Positions 60,438 through 64,000 of a DNA stretch of 64,000 nucleotides are shown here, piece after piece; the stretch's first letter is position 1; every line of letters begins with the position of its first letter. The notes beneath the pieces were generated by a model. It was not told the origin of the DNA. It ran no database searches and was given only the letters and a program-made list of their open reading frames with translations. Both the position numbers and the translations under genes were made by a program. The DNA comes from Flavobacteriales bacterium (GTDB taxonomy: Bacteria; Bacteroidota; Bacteroidia; Flavobacteriales_D; Crocinitomicaceae), in the NCBI GenBank assembly GCA_947447525.1, contig CANFJL010000001.1, positions 372,001 to 436,000 on the forward strand, given 5' to 3'.

Positions 60438-61034
60438 TTAGTATGTTGATTGAAACCAAACTGCTTTTTTATTTTTACTCAGTATTAATAATGTTTTTAA
60501 AGAATCTTTAGGGTGATATAGTTTTTCATATTTCGTCCATGTTTCCTTGTCGAGCGCATGATTTGAGGTGATATAAGAGATAGATTTTTGACTGAAAAAA
60601 ATTAAGGCATTTGTGGAGCCTGATTTAAAGGTTTCAAATAATTTGACGGAGGTACAATGGGTTCCAAAACAATCTAGCCAATTGTAAAATGCATTTTTTG
60701 TTTCTGTTGAATCTTTGAAAGTCCAACGATTGTGATTGATGCTGTCTCCATTTTTAAAAATCACATTTTTGAAATAGGACTTTGCATTAAAACGATCTAC
60801 GAAATGTTTTGAAAAGGAGGGGTGCAAACTATCTAATGATAATTTGAGCGTGTCACCTGTATAGAGTGCCCGCCAATAATAATTTGTGTCGGTTGTTTCT
60901 TTTTTAACTTTATGAATGGTATCGTTGGAATGCGGTTGAATTTTGTCAAAATCTTTAATACTTTCTTTGTTGTCCGAACAGGCTGAAAAGAATAATATTA
61001 AAGGAAGAAATAACAAGCTAATTTGAAATCGCAT
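60438..61034 (-). CDS. Hypothetical lipoprotein, 198 residues
   Basis: Started at the ATG at 61034; the lipoprotein signal is FLPLILFFSAC. The rest has SLDSLHPSFSKHFVDRFNAK, a Cys pair in LDCFGTHCTSVKLF and a basic C-terminus ending KAVWFQSTY. I do not recognise the family. It probably faces the periplasm. Confidence 0.72.
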   Translation of the reverse strand: MRFQISLLFLPLILFFSACSDNKESIKDFDKIQPHSNDTIHKVKKETTDTNYYWRALYTGDTLKLSLDSLHPSFSKHFVDRFNAKSYFKNVIFKNGDSINHNRWTFKDSTETKNAFYNWLDCFGTHCTSVKLFETFKSGSTNALIFFSQKSISYITSNHALDKETWTKYEKLYHPKDSLKTLLILSKNKKAVWFQSTY

Positions 61035-61086
61035 AAACAAATTTAGTGATTCGTTTAATTCAATAGAAAAAAACCAAGACTTTTAT

Positions 61087-61094
61087 TAAATTTG
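61087..61094 (+). promoter_or_regulatory. -7 element upstream of the 180-residue lipoprotein
   Basis: TAAATTTG matches TAnnTTTG and lies 18 nt before the ATG at 61113, supporting that start over the longer frame. Confidence 0.4.
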
Positions 61095-61112
61095 TATGCA
61101 AAATACTTCCTT

Positions 61113-61655
61113 ATGAAAATAATATTAAAGTTCACCTTATTGCTTGTTATCCTTTCCGCTTGTGGAATGAAAGTTCCTTACACCAACTTGGTGCGAGATG
61201 AATTTGGTTTAGATTCGGATGTAAAATTGAGAAAAGTTCAGTTTTATACTTCGCACACCATTATCATGGATCAAATTATTAAAGCTGACAATCAAGTTAC
61301 CACGCAAAACGGAACTTTGATTTCAAGTTCAAATTCTGAAAAAGAAACGATTATTATCCCAGCAGGAACAAAATGTGTTTTTGAAGATTTTGGCCAAAAT
61401 GGAGAGATGTTCGTCCGTTTTGAAACTGGAGAAGGTAAAGTAATCAAATTCACTGCTAAAAGTGATGGTGTGAAGCGTTATTATTTTGATGCAGATTGGT
61501 CTGCAGCAGGAGGCGCTAAAATTAAGTATGGATCAGAAATGTATAAAATTGATTTACTAAGAGGTGAACCTCGTTCGGCACATTTGACGGTTGCAAGAAA
61601 AAAATTACAAAAAGTTAAACGCAAGGATCGAGTAGTAAGAGGTCTGAAAGTATAA
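61113..61655 (+). CDS. Hypothetical lipoprotein, 180 residues
   Basis: Started at the ATG at 61113; the signal LLLVILSAC gives a lipobox. The mature domain (VPYTNLVRDEFGLDSDVKLR, TIIIPAGTKCVFEDFG, MFVRFETGEGKVIKF) looks beta-rich and ends in a basic tail (ARKKLQKVKRKDRVVRGLKV). No family recognised. A strong terminator follows. Confidence 0.75.
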   Translation: MKIILKFTLLLVILSACGMKVPYTNLVRDEFGLDSDVKLRKVQFYTSHTIIMDQIIKADNQVTTQNGTLISSSNSEKETIIIPAGTKCVFEDFGQNGEMFVRFETGEGKVIKFTAKSDGVKRYYFDADWSAAGGAKIKYGSEMYKIDLLRGEPRSAHLTVARKKLQKVKRKDRVVRGLKV

Positions 61656-61669
61656 TGTCAATCGGTTTA

Positions 61670-61705
61670 AAATAAAAAAGCAAGGGATTCCTTGCTTTTT
61701 TATTT
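61670..61705 (+). terminator. Terminator after the 180-residue lipoprotein
   Basis: A 16-bp stem (AAATAAAAAAGCAAGG at 61670-61685 with its complement at 61690-61705) with loop GATT and T-rich 3' side. Confidence 0.85.
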
Positions 61706-61725
61706 TAACATTAATCCAAATCATT

Positions 61726-64000
61726 ATGAAAACCACATTATTATTTTTATTACTCATTACTAATATTTGTTTCGCTCAGAAAGCCAATACCAATAAAAAA
61801 GAAGTTGCTAAACTTCCATACGATTCAGGTACTTTAGGTGCTTTATCCTTCCGAATGGTTGGTCCGGCCCTTACTTCTGGTCGTGTTGCTGACATTGCGG
61901 TGCATCCCAACAATAAAGATCAATGGTATTTGGCGGCAGCTTCTGGAGGCGTTTGGCTTACTTTAAATCATGGAATCACCTTTGCACCAATTTTTGAGAA
62001 TTATGGTTCTTATTCTATCGCTTGTGTTGAATTAGCACCTTCTAATCCCAATACTGTTTGGGTGGGAACAGGAGAGAATAATAATCAAAGATCAATTGCT
62101 TATGGCGATGGAGTTTATAAATCATTGGATGGTGGAAAATCTTTTGTGAATATGGGTTTGAAGAATAGCGAGCACATTGGAAATATTATCATTCATCCGA
62201 CCAATGAAAACATTATTTGGGTAGCAGCCTACGGTCCATTATGGAGCAAAGGGGGAGAGCGAGGGGTTTATAAATCCGAAGATGGTGGAAAGACTTGGAA
62301 CAGAACTTTATTTGTTTCTGATTTTACTGGTATTTCTGAAATATCAATTGACCCTAAAAATCCAGATATTCTTTATGCAGCCTCTCATCAGAGAATGCGT
62401 CAGGAATGGACTTATGTTGGTGGTGGACCAGAATCAAGATTGTATAAATCTACCAATGGTGGTGTGACTTGGAAAGAAATTAATGAAGGCTTACCCAAAG
62501 AAAATATGGGAAGGATTGGAATTGCTGTTTCACCTGCAGACCCCAATTATGTTTATGCAATTGTTGAAGCGCGTTATGACAAAGGTGGGGTATATCTTTC
62601 CACTAATAAAGGCGAAAGTTGGTCCAAGCAAGGATCCTTTAATACAAGTGGTAATTATTACCAAGAAATTATGTGTGATCCATACGATAAGCAGAAAGTT
62701 TTTGCGATGGACACTTATTTACATCATAGTATTGATGGTGGAAAAACATTTAAATCAACTGGAGAAACCAATAAGCATGTAGATAATCATTGTATTTGGG
62801 TTGATCCAGATAATACCAACCATTGGTTGGTAGGTTGCGACGGTGGTTTATATGAAACTTTTACGCATGCAAGCGAATGGAAATATTATGCCAACTTGCC
62901 AATCATTCAATTTTATAAAGCAACAACAGATAATGCAAGTCCTTTTTACAATATTTTTGGTGGTACACAAGATAACAATTCCATGGGAGGTCCAGCAGCG
63001 ACGAATAACGCAGCAGGGATTCTGAATTCTGATTGGTATATAACCAATGGTGGAGATGGATTTGAATCGGCAACAGATTGGTCTAATGTAAACATTACTT
63101 ATGCTCAAGCTCAATATGGTTGGTTGGTGCGTTATGATAAAGCGTCTGGAGAAAAAGTACCTATTCAGCCAATGCCAAGCAAAGGAGAAAGTGCATATCG
63201 ATGGAATTGGGATGCTCCCTTATTGGTTTCAAGTCATGATGCTTCGACCTTGTATTTTGCTGCGAATAAATTATTTAAATCTACCAATAGGGGTGATGAT
63301 TGGACGACTATTTCTCCAGATTTAACGGCGCAAATAGATCGCAATAAATTACCGATTATGGATCAAGTTTGGTCCATTGATGCGGTTATGAAAAATGCTT
63401 CTACAACTATTTATGGTAACATCATAGCTTTAGACGAATCCCCTAAGAAAAAAGGCTTGCTTTATGTTGGAACAGACGATGGGAATGTTCAAGTGTCAGA
63501 AGATGATGGAACCACATGGACTAAACATGATGTATTTGAAGGTATTCCAAAAAATACTAGAGTTAATATGTTGACGGCATCAATGCATGATGAAAAAGTT
63601 GTTTTTGCTGCCTTCAATGCGCAACGACAAGGAGATTTTAAACCTTATTTAATGAAGTCGGCCGACAAAGGAAAAACTTGGGTTTCGATTGCAAGTGATT
63701 TACCGATTAGAGGAACAGTTTATTGTATTAAACAAGATCATATAGATCCCAACCTACTATTTGTAGGAACTGAATTTGGAGCTTACTTTTCTAATAATGG
63801 TGGCTTGAATTGGACTAAACTTGTTGGTCTTCCAACAATTGCTGTATACGATTTAGATATTCAAAAGCGTGAAAATGATTTGGTTGCAGCAACTTTTGGG
63901 AGAGGTTTTTATGTTCTGGATAATTATTCCTTATTGAGAGATCTTTCAAAAACTAATCTCGATTCAAAAGCGCATTTATTTCCTGTAAAAACTGCCTTGC
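61726..64000 (+). CDS. Secreted BNR/sortilin-type propeller protein (3' part missing)
   Basis: An open frame from the ATG at 61726 runs to the window edge with no stop (at least 758 codons). It starts with a signal peptide (LLLITNICFAQ). It contains many BNR repeats with the SxDGGxxW pattern: SLDGGKSFVNMG, SEDGGKTWNRTL, STNGGVTWKEI, STNKGESWSKQG, EDDGTTWTKHD. The block GALSFRMVGPALTSGRVADIAVHP near the start and GRGFYVLDNYSLL late are typical of the large VPS10/sortilin-like glycosyl-hydrolase-annotated proteins of Bacteroidota. Function is unproven; a C-terminal sorting domain may lie beyond the window. Confidence 0.88.
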   Translation, partial: MKTTLLFLLLITNICFAQKANTNKKEVAKLPYDSGTLGALSFRMVGPALTSGRVADIAVHPNNKDQWYLAAASGGVWLTLNHGITFAPIFENYGSYSIACVELAPSNPNTVWVGTGENNNQRSIAYGDGVYKSLDGGKSFVNMGLKNSEHIGNIIIHPTNENIIWVAAYGPLWSKGGERGVYKSEDGGKTWNRTLFVSDFTGISEISIDPKNPDILYAASHQRMRQEWTYVGGGPESRLYKSTNGGVTWKEINEGLPKENMGRIGIAVSPADPNYVYAIVEARYDKGGVYLSTNKGESWSKQGSFNTSGNYYQEIMCDPYDKQKVFAMDTYLHHSIDGGKTFKSTGETNKHVDNHCIWVDPDNTNHWLVGCDGGLYETFTHASEWKYYANLPIIQFYKATTDNASPFYNIFGGTQDNNSMGGPAATNNAAGILNSDWYITNGGDGFESATDWSNVNITYAQAQYGWLVRYDKASGEKVPIQPMPSKGESAYRWNWDAPLLVSSHDASTLYFAANKLFKSTNRGDDWTTISPDLTAQIDRNKLPIMDQVWSIDAVMKNASTTIYGNIIALDESPKKKGLLYVGTDDGNVQVSEDDGTTWTKHDVFEGIPKNTRVNMLTASMHDEKVVFAAFNAQRQGDFKPYLMKSADKGKTWVSIASDLPIRGTVYCIKQDHIDPNLLFVGTEFGAYFSNNGGLNWTKLVGLPTIAVYDLDIQKRENDLVAATFGRGFYVLDNYSLLRDLSKTNLDSKAHLFPVKTAL

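Overview
The window looks like chromosomal core DNA from a member of the Bacteroidota, most likely Flavobacteriia (a Fluviicola/Crocinitomix-like lineage is a guess). Supporting signs are the AT-rich composition, the LpxC-FabZ fusion, PD40/OmpA-family proteins, the T9SS-style C-terminal sorting domain of the CotH-family protein, ribosomal protein S16 with a long acidic tail, an oversized signal peptidase I, and promoters of the type TTG-N19/20-TAnnTTTG. I see no transposase, integrase, phage gene, CRISPR array or recognisable defence island.

Layout. 1-5.5 kb (mostly minus): rpmG (cut by the window edge), rpmB, then an envelope operon transcribed lpxD > lpxC-fabZ > lpxA > rlmD-like > cinA. 6.6-11.5 kb: a small membrane-anchored hypothetical, trxA, uvrA and a lytic transglycosylase lipoprotein. 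11.5-17.5 kb: an overlapping exopolysaccharide operon (glycosyltransferase > Wza-like > Wzc-like tyrosine kinase > RmlC-like epimerase > WecA/TagO-like transferase). 17.5-24.5 kb: dacB, ddl, a PlsC/Gat1-like acyltransferase, ung, hemE and an OmpA-domain protein. 24.6-28.7 kb (minus): operon queE > PD40-OmpA > ubiA-like > maf. 28.8-32.2 kb: a secreted PCMD-like protein followed by a TonB-dependent receptor. 32.3-37.2 kb: rpsP-rimM, nagZ-like, and a CotH-family secreted protein. 37.2-41.1 kb: small hypotheticals, a TlyA-like protein with a broken SAM motif, rimO and a small membrane protein. 41.1-41.9 kb: the only long gene-free stretch, made of tandem 79-bp repeats, a duplicated terminator block and tRNA-Lys. 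42-51.7 kb: aroK, a beta-barrel protein, a lipoprotein, a beta-propeller protein, the minus-strand series parA > parB > DUF5683 > dapB > lepB > wbqC, an FHA protein and rplS. 51.8-59 kb: a second PD40-OmpA protein, threonine aldolase, a TauE-like transporter, a MORN-repeat protein, a thioesterase and a CapD/PglF-like nucleotide-sugar dehydratase. 59.1-64 kb: small secreted or lipoprotein unknowns, a CYTH protein and a large BNR-repeat secreted protein that runs off the window.

Together the genes describe envelope construction (lipid A, peptidoglycan trimming and precursors, capsule, protein secretion), translation (S16, L19, L28, L33, RimM, RimO, rRNA methylation, tRNA-Lys) and chromosome segregation (ParAB). 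I found no clear novel multi-gene system. The points most worth a second look are regulatory or concern decayed enzymes: a promoter/initiation block shared by four translation genes, several promoters placed directly against the start codon (candidate leaderless mRNAs), two mutually exclusive hairpins in the rpsP leader, the repeat region beside tRNA-Lys, a TlyA-like protein without its SAM loop, and an RlmD-like methyltransferase without its Fe-S cysteines.
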